64,000 nucleotides of DNA from Aegilops tauschii subsp. strangulata (Eukaryota; Streptophyta; Magnoliopsida; Poales; Poaceae), in the NCBI RefSeq assembly GCF_002575655.3, contig NC_053040.3:364310267-364374266 (forward strand), read 5' to 3'. Made by a program: the position numbers and the translations under genes. Each line of letters opens with the position of its first letter. The first letter of the stretch is position 1. The notes under the pieces were generated by a model, which had not been told where the DNA came from, searched no databases, and worked only from the letters and a program-made list of their open reading frames with translations. Shown here in pieces: positions 26,286-38,559 of this stretch.

Positions 26286-26489
26286 TGGGCCGGCCCATTC
26301 GGGGACCCCCTGTTCGGCGGCACCTCTATTTGACACAGAATGCGTCAAATAGGTGCTCACGCCCGTCTGGCCGGTCGGTCGTCGTGCGCAGCAGAGACAA
26401 GCAGAGGATGGGCCGATGGGGAGGCGAAGCGAAGCATCTAGAAGATAGAGAGGCGACTGCTACGGCATCGACCAACCGACTTCGCCCAT

Positions 26490-26705
26490 TTACACAATGC
26501 ACATGCCTAATTTTGATCCAGACGAGCTTCTCAAATCAACCTCAAACGCCCGGGCTGACCGGCACCTCTCATATCTAGCCCAAATATGGGGCAGATATGG
26601 GGTGCCTGCCACGTCGGATCCGACAACCCGACCCCACCGAAAATTGCATAAAATCCACCAAACCCTTCCTCCTCCTCCACCCTTGCTCCCCATCCTCACC
26701 ACCAT
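26490..26705 (+). mobile_element. Fragment of Harbinger-like DNA transposon family
   Basis: Shares CTCAAACG, GACCGGCACC[T/C]CTCATAT and CTAGCCCAAAT in the same order and spacing as the left end of the element at 59623, and then drifts. No terminal inverted repeat is visible, so it is a truncated fragment. Confidence 0.5.
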
Positions 26706-27273
26706 TGACTAATGAGTTAGTTGTGGAGAGTTACATTTTAGTGATGTGCATTACCGAGAGGGCCCAGAGATACCTCTCCGATACACGTAGTGACAAATCC
26801 TAATCTCGATCTATGCCAACTCAACAAACACCATCGGAGACACCTGTAGAGCATCTTTATAATCACCCAGTTACGTTGTGACGTTTGATAGCACATAAGG
26901 TGTTCCTCCGGTATTCGGGAGTTGCATAATCTCATAGTCTGAGGAACATGTATAAGTCATGAAGAAAGCAGTAGCAATGAAACTGTAACGATCATAATGC
27001 TAAGCTAACGAATGGGTCTTGTCCATCACATCTTTCTCCTAATGATGTGATCTCGTTCATCAAATGACAACACATGTCTATGGTTAGGAAACATAACCAT
27101 CTTTGATAAACGAGCTAGTCAAGTAGAGGCATACTAGGGACACTTTGTTTTGTCTATGTATTCACACATGTACTAAGTTTCCGTTTAATACAATTCTAGC
27201 ATGAATAATAAACATTTATCATGAAGGAAATAAATAATAACTTTATTATTGCCTCTAGGGCATATTTCCTTCA

Positions 27274-29174
27274 GTGACCTCCAAGAAGAAGGTGCTCAAG
27301 AAAGAGTATGCTGCTGCTGCTGCCACAGAGCCAGGCCTTCCCAAGAAGGCTCGTGCAAAGAGAGCTCCAATGTCCAAAGCCAGAGCTTGAACTCAAGAAA
27401 CTATGAAGTTTACTTTGGAGCAGTCTGATGATGAGGCAGCTGATGGAAAGAAGAAGAAGAGGGCCAGAACTACTATTGCAAGGGTGCTTGGAGAACCTTC
27501 CATGATGGAAGATGATGATGAGGAGGAGGAAGAGCCTGCTGCACCTCCTGCCAAGACTCAGAAGCTGATGGGGGATGCCATCAGGACTGGGGCTGCTCCT
27601 TCCAAGCCCAAGTCTGCTCCCAAACCTGCTGCACCCAAGCCCTCAACTCCAGCTCAAGCCCCCAAGACAACAACACCAAAGAGATCAACAAGGAATATAC
27701 TAGATGCAGAAAAGAACTAGGCCCCAGTGCCGGAAGCTCAAGAAGAGGAAGGGCCACTAGTGCTCAGAAAGCTCAAGCCCAAGATCCCAGATCATAGTGA
27801 TGATCATCCTATGGGAGAGAACATGAAGTTGAGAAAGGATGCTGGGGTCTGAGACTATGGAGATAGACAGATCCTTATGCCACTAGGAGGAGAACTGCTA
27901 TGGATTATCGCTTTCACACCAAAGAACAACAAGATTTCTATGAGACTGTCCTATTGGACAAGAAACCCATTGTTTGTGACATGAGATGGGTAGACTGGAA
28001 ATACATTGATGAGAATGAAGATTACTTTCCTCATGTGCATGAAAGTTTTAGAATGAATGGTGTTGACAAGTTTGTTGGTCAGAAGCTGACAAAGTGGAAC
28101 AATGAGATGATCATGCAATTCTATTCCATTGTTCACTTCTACCCTGATGGAAAGATTGTATGGATGACAGAAGGAACAAGGTATTAGTCAACAATCACAG
28201 AATGGGCCAGGTTGATCAATGCCCCCTGAGGAAGAAGAGAGTGACATTGATGTGTATGCTAAGCCTAGGAAGGATCACAACTCCATGGCAAACATGTAAA
28301 AGCAAATTCATGATGAAGCCTTGGAGACTCACAAGCTAGGCTCCATATACTATCTGCTTGCTGGTTTGACCACCATGAATACTATTTGGAGGCATACTCT
28401 ATTGCCCAAGTCAGGAGATCATAGGATGATTCGTGGTCACTCAATCAACCTGCTTCACTTGTTTGATGTTCCTCATAAATTCAAGGTGATGAGCTTGATT
28501 GTGGAGATTGTGAAGAGAACAACAGCCGACCAGAAGAGGTCTTGTGGATATGCCCCTCATATTCAGACTTTGATCAACTCCAAGATGGGAAATGGACATA
28601 TCTACTAGACAGTGAGAATCTATCTATGAGGCCAGACTTTTTGAGGACAACGAGGTTGTCATGGATGCTTCACATGCTACTTGTGCTGAAGCCCAGGAGA
28701 AGGTAGAAAGTGCAAAGGCTGCCAAAGTAGCAATGGCAGCAAGTGTACCAGATGCTTCCATAGTGCTACTCAAGACCAAGCAAGATCAACTCAGTTATCC
28801 GCTTGAGGCTACCGTGAGAATTGAGAAAAGCTTGGCCACCTTGACTCAAAATCAGGAAAGTCTTGAGAGGATCATTGAGACAAAATTACATGACCTAGAT
28901 GTGAAGGTCACTGAGATTTAGACAGCTGTGGAGAAGCTTCAAGAGGATGCTGAGGACAAGGATGATAGACCCACTACAGACACATTCCAGAGAGTGTCAA
29001 GGGCACAAAGGTCATCAGCTGTGCCAGTTTTCAGAGATTTCAGGACTACTACTTTAGCACCTACAGCCACTTGCACAGTTGTACCTCCAGTGTCAACCCC
29101 TCCAGCTCCACATACCTCTGCTGAAGCTTTTGCAGATGGACTCCTCTCCACATCATCTATGCACACCGGAGGAA
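27274..29174 (+). pseudogene. Extra ORF of Copia-type element (Barbara/Maximus-like?), decayed
   Basis: One ancestral ORF now split over several frames. A Lys/Ala-rich, then acidic, N-terminal part is at 27403-27720 (acidic run near residue 37, then Pro/Ala/Lys-rich). A globular block is at 27900-28187 (DYRFHTKEQQDFYETVLL, IVCDMRWVDW). A second globular block is at 28321-28608 (GSIYYLLAGL, LLPKSGDHRMIRGHSINLL). A C-terminal coiled coil is at 28661-28921 (IEKSLATLTQNQESLERI), continuing at 28928-29174 after a single in-frame stop. It resembles the additional non-pol ORF carried near the 3' end of some large Triticeae LTR elements, sometimes annotated as a putative plant transposon protein. The Gypsy-like element at 29175 cuts it. 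The host element resumes at 51645 and ends with the LTR at 52235. Confidence 0.72.
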
Positions 29175-30785
29175 TGATGTCTACTACGCAAATTTAGTCT
29201 TGTAGACTCGTGTTGGGCCTCCAAGCGCAGAGTTTTGTACGACAGTAGCAATTTTCCCTCAAGTGGATGACCCAAGGTTTATTAATCCGTGGGAGGTGTA
29301 GGATGAAGATGGTCTCTCCCGAACAACCCTGCAACCAAATACAAGAAATCTCTTGTGTCCCCAACACACCCAATAAAATGGCAAATTGTATAGGTGCACT
29401 AGTTCGGCGAAGAGATGGTGATAAAAGTGTAATATTGATGGTAGAAATATTTTTTATAATCTGAATAAATAAAAATAGCAAGGTAGCAAATAGTAAACGG
29501 GCACAAAAATGGTATTGCAATGCTTAGAAACAAGGCCTAAGGTCCGTACTTTCGCTAGTGCAATCTCTCAACAATGTTAATATAATTGGATCACATAACC
29601 ATCCCTCAACGTGCAACGAAGAATCACTCCAAAGTTCTTATCTAGCGGAGAACATAAGAATATATTGTTTGTAGGGTATGAAACCACCTCAAAGCTATTC
29701 TTTCCGTTCGATCTATTCAAGAGTTCGTACTAAAATAACACAAAGCTATTCTTTCCGTTCGATCTATCCTAGAGTTTGTACTAAAATAACACAAAAGCAA
29801 ATTCATATTCATAATACTCAATCCAACACAAAGAACTTCAAAGAATGCCCCAAGATTTCTACCGGAGAAACAAAGACAAGAACGTGCATCAACCCCTATG
29901 CATAGATTACCCCAATGTCACCTCGGAAATCCGCGAGTTGAGTGCCAAAACATATATCAAGTGAATCAATACGATACCCCATTGTCACCACGAGTATTCA
30001 ATTGCAAGACATATATCAAGTGCTCTCAAATCCATAAAAGTATTCAATCCAATAAAACGAAATCTCAAAGGGAAAACTCAATTCATCACAAGATAGAGAG
30101 GGGAAAACACCATATGGTCCGACTATATTAACAAAGCCCGCGATACATCAAGATCGTGACATCTCAAGAACACGAGAGAGAGAGAGAGATTAAACACATA
30201 GTTACTGGTACAAACCCGCAGCCCCGAGGGCGGACTACTCCCTCCTCATCGTGGTGGCCACCGGGATGATGAAGATGGCCATAGATGATGAACTCCCCCT
30301 CCGGCAAGGTGCCGGAACGGGGTCTAGATTGGTTTCTCGTGGCTACAGAGCCTTGCGGCGGCGGAACTTCTGATCCAGGGCTACCCCAAGGGTTTTTGGA
30401 ATACTTAAGAATTTATAGGGCGAAGAGGGGGTGCGGGAGGCCACCGAGGTGGGCACAACCCACCTGGGCATGCCTAGGCCCCCAGGCGTGCCCTGGTGGG
30501 TTGTGCCCCCCTCAGGGCACCCCCTAGGTGCTTCTCTGGCCCACTAGTGGTCTTTCGGTCCATAAAAAATCCACAAAAAGTTTCGCGGTGTTTGGACTCC
30601 GTTTGATATTGATTTCCTGCGATGTAAAAACAAGCAAAAAATAGCAACTCGCACTTGGCACTGGGTCAATATGTTAGTCCCAAAAAATAATATAAAGTTG
30701 CTATAAAATGATTGTAAAACATCCAAGAATGATAATATATTAGCATGAATACTTCATAAATTATAGATACGTTGGAGATATATCA
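29175..30785 (-). repeat. 3' LTR (minus strand) of Gypsy-like element
   Basis: A 1611-bp LTR from TGATGTCTACTACGCAAA to GATATATCA on the plus strand. It is clearly diverged from 50054-51644. Confidence 0.9.
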
Positions 30786-30799
30786 GCATCCCCAAGCTT
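30786..30799 (-). other. Polypurine tract of Gypsy-like element
   Basis: The reverse complement AAGCTTGGGGATGC directly abuts the LTR, the expected position for the plus-strand primer. The same 14-mer recurs inside the interior. Confidence 0.7.
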
Positions 30800-31799
30800 A
30801 ATTCCTACTCGGCCTTGAGTAGGTAAATGATAAAAGAAATAATTTATGAAGTGTGAATGCTTGCAAAGTGCATAATTTTGATCAATGATAATTTCAATCA
30901 CTTTTCCTAGCATCATAACATCAATTCTTTCTTGTAAAACTTCTCATGTTAAAGTAGCAACCAGTTCACATGTTAAGGTTCAAACAATGAATTCTCTTGA
31001 AACTCAACAACCTATGTTCTCAGTCACCAAGCAATTGTAATTCAACCTATTCAACAGAGTTTAAGTAAGAGCTCCACATACTTAACCATCATAGAGTCTT
31101 CTATGATTGCTAACACTCACCGCATACACATGAGCAAAACGTTTCAACCGGACACATAGAAAGATAGGGGCTCATAGTTTCGCCTCCCAACGTATTCACC
31201 TCAAGGGTGATGTCAACAATAATAACTCATGCTACCCATATTCAACTAGACATATGTGCCTAGATCTTCCCTCACCACATGATGCTTCCCAAAGAAGAAA
31301 AATAAAAAGGAATAGAGAGAAAAACTTTGACTCTTGCATAAAAGTAAATACATAAAGTAAAAGATAGGCCATTCGCAGAGGGAAGCAGAGGTTGCCATGT
31401 GCTTATTTGTTTGTATGCTCAAACCCTTAGTGCCAAAAAAACGTCACGTTATATTGCCCCTTGTGATGGCAACCTTTATTATGCAGTCAGTCACTTATAT
31501 TCTTTACCATCACAAGTTCGCACAACGCTCAATTTTCTCTTACACTAAATGATCTCACACTTTTAGAAGCAATTTTTATTGCCTTATTGCACCGATGACA
31601 ACTTACTTGATGGATCATACTCAATCCTTAGGTAGGTATGGTGGACTCATGAAAATAAGATTTGGGTTTAAGGGTTTTTGGATGCACAAGTAGTATCTCT
31701 ACTTGGTGCGGAATTTTTGGCTAGCAAAGATGGGGGGCAAGCACCACATGTTGAAGGATCTATGACAATATAACTTCTATGTCCATATGAACAAACATA

Positions 31800-31804
31800 A
31801 ATCA
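31800..31804. other. Target-site duplication AATCA, left
   Basis: Identical to 47059-47063 on the other side of the three-LTR Copia array. This shows that the array behaves as a single insertion. Confidence 0.9.
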
Positions 31805-33532
31805 TGAAGGAAATATGCCCTAGACGCAATAATAAAGTTATTATTTGTTTCCTTATTTCATGATAAATGTTTATTATTCATGCTAGAATTGTATTAACCG
31901 GAAACTTAGTACATGTGTGAATACATAGACAAAACAAAGTGTCCGTAGTATGCCTCTACTTGACTAGCTCGTTTATCAAAGATGGCATGTTTCCTAACCA
32001 TAGACATGTGTTGTCATTTGATGAACGAGATCACATCATTAGGAGAATGATGTGATGGACAAGACCCATTCGTTAGCTTAGCTTTATGATCGTTACAGTT
32101 TCATTGCTACTCCTTTCTTCATGACTTATACATGTTCCTCCCACTATGAGATTATGCAACTCCCGAATACCGGAGGAACACCTTGTGTGCTATCAAACTT
32201 CACAACGTAACTGGGTGATTATAAAGATGCTCTACAGGTGTCTCCGATGGTGTTTTTTGAGTTGGCATATATCGAGATTAGGATTTGTCACTCCGATTGT
32301 CAGAGAGGTATCTCTGGGCCTCTCGGTAATGCACATCACTATAAGCCTTGCAAGCAATGTGACTAATGAGTTAGTTGCGGGATGATGTATTACGGAATGA
32401 GTAAAGCGACTTGCTGGTAACAAGATTGAACTAGGTATTGAGATACTGACGATCGAATCTCGGGCAAGTAACATACCGATGACAAAGGGAACAACGTATG
32501 TTGTTATGCGGTTGGACCGATAAAGATTTTCGTAAAATATGTAGGAGCCAATATGAGCATCCAGGTTCCGCTATTGGTTATTGCCGGAGACGTGTCTCGG
32601 TCATGTCTACATAGTTCTCGAACCCGTAGGGTCCGCACGCTTAACGTTCGGTGACGATTTGTATTATGAGTTTATGTGTTTTGATGTATCTAAGATAGTT
32701 CCGAGTCCCGGATGAGACCAGGGACATGACGAGGAGTCTCAAAATGGTCGAGACATAAAGATCGATATATTGGACGACTATATTCGGATATCGGAAAGGT
32801 TCCGAGTGATTCGGGTATTTTTCGGAGTACCGGAGAGTTACGGGAATTCGTATTGGGCCTTAATGGGCCATACGGAAAAGGAGAGAAAGGCCTCAAAGGG
32901 TGGCCGCACCCCTCCCCATGGACTGGTCCGAATTGGACTAGGAAGGGGGGGCGCCCCCTTCCTTCCTTCTCCTTCTTCCTTCCCTTTTTCCTATTCCATG
33001 TGGGAGGAGGAATCCTACTAGGACTAGGGAGTCCTAGTAGGACTCCACACTTGGGCGCGCCCTATGAGGGCCGGCCTCCTCCTCCCTCCATCCTTTATAT
33101 CCGTGGCCAGGGGGCACCCCATAGACACACAAGTTGATCATTGATCTCTCTTAGCCGTGTGCGGTGCCCCCCTCCACCATAATCCACCTCGGTCATATCG
33201 TAGCGGTGCTTAGGCGAAGCCCTGCGTCGGTAGCTTCATCAACACCGTCACCACGCCGTCATGCTGACGAAGCACTTCCCCGAAGCTCTACTGGATCGTG
33301 AGTTCGCGGGACATCACCGAGCTGAACGTGTGCTGAACGCGGAGGTGCCGTACGTTCGGTACTGAGGATCGGTCAATCGTGAAGACGTACGAGTACATCA
33401 ACCGCGTTCTCATAACGCTTCCGCTTACGGTCTACGAGGGTACGTAGATGACACTCTCCCCTCTCGTTGCTATGCATCACCATGATCTTGCGTGTGCGTA
33501 GGAAAATTTTGAAATTACTACGTTCCCCAACA
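31805..33532 (+). repeat. 5' LTR of Copia array
   Basis: 1728 bp from TGAAGGAAAT to CCCCAACA. The conserved hairpin AGTCCTAGTAGGACT region is near 33016. Confidence 0.93.
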
Positions 33533-33550
33533 GTGGCATCCGAGCCAAGT
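33533..33550 (+). other. Primer-binding site, first internal domain
   Basis: GTGGCATCCGAGCCAAG directly after the LTR. Same type as at 2926. Confidence 0.72.
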
Positions 33551-36500
33551 TTATGCGTAGATGTTATATGCACGAGTAGAACACAAGTGAGTTGTGGGCG
33601 ATACAAGTCATACTGCTTACCAGCATGTTATACTTTGGTTCGGCGGTATTGTTGGATGAAGCGGCCCGGACCGACATTACGCGTACGCTTACGCGAGACT
33701 GGTTCTACCGACGTGTTTCGCACACAGGTGGCTGGCGGGTGTCAGTTTCTCCAACTTTAGTTGAACGGAGTGTGACTACGCCCGGTCCTTGTTGAAGGTT
33801 AAAACAACACTAACCTGACGAAATATCGTTGTGGTTTTGATGCGTAGGTAAGAACGGTTCTTGCTCAGCCCGTAGCAGTCACGTAAAACTTGCAACAACA
33901 AAATAGAGGACGTCTAACTTGTTTTTGTAGGACATGTTGTGATGTGATATGGTCAAGACATGATGCTATATTTTATTGTATGAGATGATCATGTTTTTTA
34001 ACCGAGTTATCGGCAACTGGCAGGAGCCATATGGTTGTCGCTTTATTGTATGAAATGCAATCGCCATGTAATTGCTTTACTTTATCACTAAGCGGTAGCG
34101 ATAGTCGTAGAAGCAATAGTTGGCGAGACGACAACGATGCTACGATGGAGATCAAGTTGTCGCGCCGGTGATAATGGTGATCATGACGGTGCTTTGGAGA
34201 TGGAGATCAAAGGCACAAGATGATGATGGCCATATCATATCACTTATATTGATTGCATGTGATGTTTATCTTTTATGCATCTTATTTTGCTTAGATCGAC
34301 AGTAGCATTATAAGATGATCTCTCACTAAATTTCAAGGTATAAGTGTTCTCCCTGAGTATGCACCGTTGACAAAGTTCGTCGTGCCGAGACACCACATGA
34401 TGATCGGGTGTGATAAGCTCAACGTTCTTGTACAACGGGTGCAAGCCAGTTTTGCACACGCAGAATACTCGGGTTAAACTTGACGAGCCTAGCATATGCA
34501 GATATGGCCTCGGAACACTGAGACCGAAAGGTCGAACGTGAATCATATAGTAGATATGATCAACATAGTGATGTTCACCATTGAAAACTACTCCATTTCA
34601 CGTGATGATCGGATATGGTTTAGTTGATTTGGATCACGTGATCACTTAGATGATAAGAGAGATGTCTATCTAAGTGGGAGTTCTTAATTAATATGATTAA
34701 TTGAACTTTAATTTATCATGAACTTAGTCCTGGTAGTATTAGCATATCTATGTTGTAGATCAATAGCTCGTGTTTAGCTCCCCTGTTTTAATTTTGATAT
34801 GTTCCTAGAGAAAACTAACTTGAAAGATGTTAGTAGCAATGATGCGGATTGGATCCGTGATCTGAGGATTATCCTCATTGCTGCATAGAAGAATTATGTC
34901 CTTGATGCACCGCTAGGTGACAGACCTATTGTAGGAGCAGATGCAGACGTTATGAATGTTTGACAAAGCTCGGTATGATGACTACTTGATAGTTTAGTGC
35001 ACCATGCTTTACGGCTTAGAACCGGGACTTCAAAAGTGTTTTGGACGCCACGGAGCATGTAAGTTGTTCCAAGAGTTGAAATTGGTATTTCATACTCATG
35101 CCCGTGCTGAGGTATGAGACCTCTGACAGTACTTTGCCTATAGGATGGAGGAGAATAGCTCAACTAGTGAGCATGTACTCAGATTGTCTGGGTACTACAA
35201 TTGCTTGAATCAAGTGGGAGTTAATCTTCCAGATAAGATAGTAATTGACAAAGTTCTCTAGTCACTATCACCAAGTTACTAGAACTTCGTGATGAACTAT
35301 AATATGCAAGGGATGACGAAAACAATTCCCAAGCTCTTCGCGATGCTAAAATCGGCGAAGGTAGAAATCAAGAAAAACATCAAGTGTTGATGGTTGACAA
35401 GACCACTAGTTTCAAGAAAAAGGGCAAAGGGAAGAAGGAGAACTTCAAGAAGAACGGCAAGCAAGTTGCTGCTCAAGTGAAGAAGCCCAAGTCTGGACCT
35501 AAGCTTGAGACTAAGTGCTTCTACTGCAAAGGGACTAGTCACTGGAAGCAGAACTACCCCAAGTATTTGGAGGATAAGAAGGATGGCAAAGTGAACACGC
35601 TATATTTGATATACATGTTATTGATGTGTACATTACTAGTGTTTATAGCAACCCCTCGGTATTTGATACTGGTTCAGTTGCTAAGAGAAGTAACTCGAAA
35701 CGGGAGTTGCAGAATGAACAGAGACTAGTTAAGGGTGAAGTGACGATGTGTGTTGGAAGTGGTTCCAAGATTGATATGATCATCATCGCACACTACCTAT
35801 ACTTTCGGGATTAGTGTTGAACCTAAATTAATGTTATTTGGTGTTTGCGTTAAGCATGAATATGATTTGATCATGTTTATTGCAATACATTTATTCATTT
35901 AAAAGCAGAGAATAATTGTTATTCTGTTTACATGAATAAAACCTTCGATGGTCATACACCCAATAAAAATAGTTTGTTGGATCTCGATCGTAGTGATACA
36001 CATATTCATAATATTGAAGCCAAAAGATGCAAAGTTAATAATGATAGTGCAACTTATTTGTGGCACTGCCGTTTACGTCATATTGGTGTAAAGCGCATGA
36101 AGAAACTCTGTGCTGATGGGCTTTTGGAATCACTTGATGCTTGCGAACCATGCCTCATGGGCAAGATGACTAAGACTCCGTTCTCCGGAACAATGGAGCA
36201 AGCAACAAACTTGTTGGAAATAATACATACTGATGTATACGGTCCGATGAGTGTTGAGGCTCGCGGCCGGTATCGTTATTTTCTGACCTTCACAGATGAT
36301 TTGAGCGGATATGGGCATATCTACTTGATGAAACATAAGTCTGAAACATTTGAAAAGTTTAAAGAAATTTCAGAGTGAAGTGCAAAATCATCATAACAAG
36401 AAAATAAAGTTTCTATGATCTGATCGCAGAAACGAATATTTGAGTTACGGGTTTGGTCTTCAATTGAAATAATGTGGAATAGTTTCACAAACTCATGCCA

Positions 36501-38559
36501 CCTGGAATGCCATAGCATAATGGTGTGTCCGAACGTCATAACAGTACTTTATTAAGATATGGTACAATCTAGGATGTCTCTTACCGATTTACCACTATCG
36601 TTTTGGGGTTATGCATTAGAGACAGCTGCATTCACGATTAATAGGGCACCATCTAAATCCGTTGAGATGACACCATATGAACTGTGGTTTGGCAAGAAAC
36701 CCAAGTTGCCGTTTCTTGAAGTTCGGGACTGCGATGCTTATGTGCAAAAGTTTCAACCTGATAAGCTCGAACCCAAATCGGAAAAATTGCGTCTTCATAG
36801 GATACCCAAAGGAGACTGTTGGGTACACCTTCTATCACAGATCCGAAGGCAAGATATTCGTTGCTAAGAATGGATCCTTTCTAGAGAAGGAGTTTCTCTC
36901 GAAAGAAGTGAGTGGGAGGAAAGTAGAACTTGATGAGGTAATTGTACCTTCTCCCGAATTGGAAAATTGTTCATCACAGAAATCAGCTCCAGTGATGCCT
37001 ACACCAATTAGTGAGGAAGATTAATGATGATGATCATGAAACTTCAAGATCAAGTTACTACCGAACCTCGTAGTTCAACCAGAGTATGTTCCGCACCAGA
37101 GTGGTACGGTAATCCTGTTCTGGAGGTCATGTTACTTGACCATGACAAACCTACGAACTATGAGGAAGCGGTGATGAGCCCAGATTCCGCAAAATGGTTT
37201 AAGGCCATGAAATCTGAGATGGGATCCATGTATGAGAACAAAGTATGAACTTTGGTTGACTTGCCCTATGATCGGCAAGCCATTGAGAATAAATGGATGT
37301 TCAAGAGGAAGACGGACGCTGATAGTAGTGTTACTATCTACAAAGCTCGAATTGTCGGAAAAAAAGAGTTTTCGACAAGTTCAAGGTGTTGACTACGATG
37401 AGATTTTCTCACTCGTAGCGATGCTTAAGTCTGTCCGAATCATGTTAGCAATTGCCACATTTGATGAAATCTGGCAAATGGATGTCAAAACTACATTCCT
37501 TAATGGATTTCTTAAAGAAGAGTTCTATATGATGCAACCAGAAGGTTTTGTCGATCCTAAAGGTACTAACAAAATGTGCAAGCTCCAGCAATCCATCTAT
37601 GGACTGGTGCAAGCATCTCGGAGTTGGAATATACGCTTTGATGAGTTGATCAAAGCATATAGTTTTATACAGACTTGCGGTGAAGCCTGTATTTACAAGA
37701 AAGTGAGTGGGAGCACTACAACATTTCTGATAAATATATGTGAATGACATATTGTTGATCGGAAATAATGTAGAATTTTCTGGAAAGCATAAAGGAGTTT
37801 TTGAAAGGAGTTTTTCAAAGAAAGACCTCAGTGAAGCTGCTTACATATTGAGCATCAAGATCTATAGAGATAGATCAAGACGCTTAATAAGTTTTTTCAA
37901 TGAGTACATAGCTTGCGAAGATTTTGAAGTAGTTCAAAATGGAACAGTCAAAGAAAGAGTTCTTGCCTGTGTTACAAGGTGTGAAATTGAGTAAAACTCA
38001 AAGCCCGACCACGGCAGAAGATACAAAGAGAATGAAAGTCATTCCCTATGTCTCAGCCATAGGTTCTATAAAGTATGCCATGCTGTGTACCAGATCTATT
38101 GTATACCCTACATTGAGTTTGGCAAGGGAGTACAATAGTGATCTAGGAGTAGATCACTGAATAGCGGTCAAAATTATCCTTAGTGGAATCAGGATATGTT
38201 TCTCGATTATGGAGGTGACAAAAGGTTCGTCGTAAGGGGTTATGCCGATGCAAGTTTTGACACTGATCCAGATGACTCTAAGTCTCAATCTGGATACATA
38301 TTGAAAGTGGGAGCAATTAGCTAAAGTAGCTCCGTGTAGAGCATTGTAGACATAGAAATTTGCAAAATACATACGGATCTGTATTTGCCAGACCTGTTGA
38401 CTAAACTTCTCTCACAAGCAAAACATGATCACACCTTAGTACTCTTTAGGTGTTAATCACATGGCGATGTGAACTAGATTACTGACTCTAGTAAACCCTT
38501 TGAGTGTTGGCCACATGGCGATGTGAACTAGATTATTGACTCTAGTGCAAGTGGGAGAC
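33533..38559 (+). pseudogene. BARE-like Copia gag-pol, first internal domain of array, broken
   Basis: Gag zinc-knuckle segment at 35384-35728 (C-X2-C-X4-H-X4-Y, last ligand lost). The protease motif DTG is in the frame at 35626-35814. The longest surviving integrase frame, 35932-36378, includes the HHCC region and the first integrase Asp segment (FTDDLSGYGH). More integrase is at 36559-36867, and the linker is at 36677-37248. RT is at 37232-37747 with the YVND lesion and frame break at its end. A connection/RNase H remnant is in 37740-38160. The polypurine tract is 38550-38559. Bases from 37361 on are the duplicate of 1-1195. Confidence 0.92.

Larger units (their letters stand above)
26007..26734. 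other. Compound insertion inside LTR
   Basis: Foreign DNA with four recognisable pieces. There is a GC-rich lead, two purine-rich tandem units (26051-26285), and a hairpin CTATTTGAC...GCGTCAAATAG near 26325-26352. A fragment related to the Harbinger-like element at 59623 follows (about 26490-26705). Just before the LTR resumes, GACTAATGAGTTAGTTGTGG (from 26707) is an inverted copy of LTR sequence found at about 25973-25992. No clean target-site duplication is visible. Confidence 0.75.
18022..27273 (-). mobile_element. Minus-strand BARE-like Copia at the duplication junction
   Basis: A complete LTR-internal-LTR structure (18022-19738, 19739-24825, 24826-27273). The left flank is AACGG and the right flank is GTGAC, so there is no target-site duplication. 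The left half matches copy 2 at 55388-58097, but the right end abuts the decayed Copia-type internal domain at 27274. This is what a recombinant between two related elements would look like. A compound insertion interrupts the right LTR. Confidence 0.88.
24826..27273 (-). repeat. 5' LTR of minus-strand Copia, interrupted by compound insertion
   Basis: LTR sequence runs 24826-26006 and resumes near 26735, ending CATATTTCCTTCA at 27273. About 730 bp of unrelated DNA lies between. Without the insertion it would be about 1.72 kb, like the other LTRs. Confidence 0.88.
30786..31804 (-). mobile_element. Gypsy-like interior, 3' segment (left of nested array)
   Basis: AT-rich non-coding interior without long ORFs. 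It ends at AATCA (31800-31804), the left target-site duplication of the nested Copia array. It continues after the array at 47064. Confidence 0.82.
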
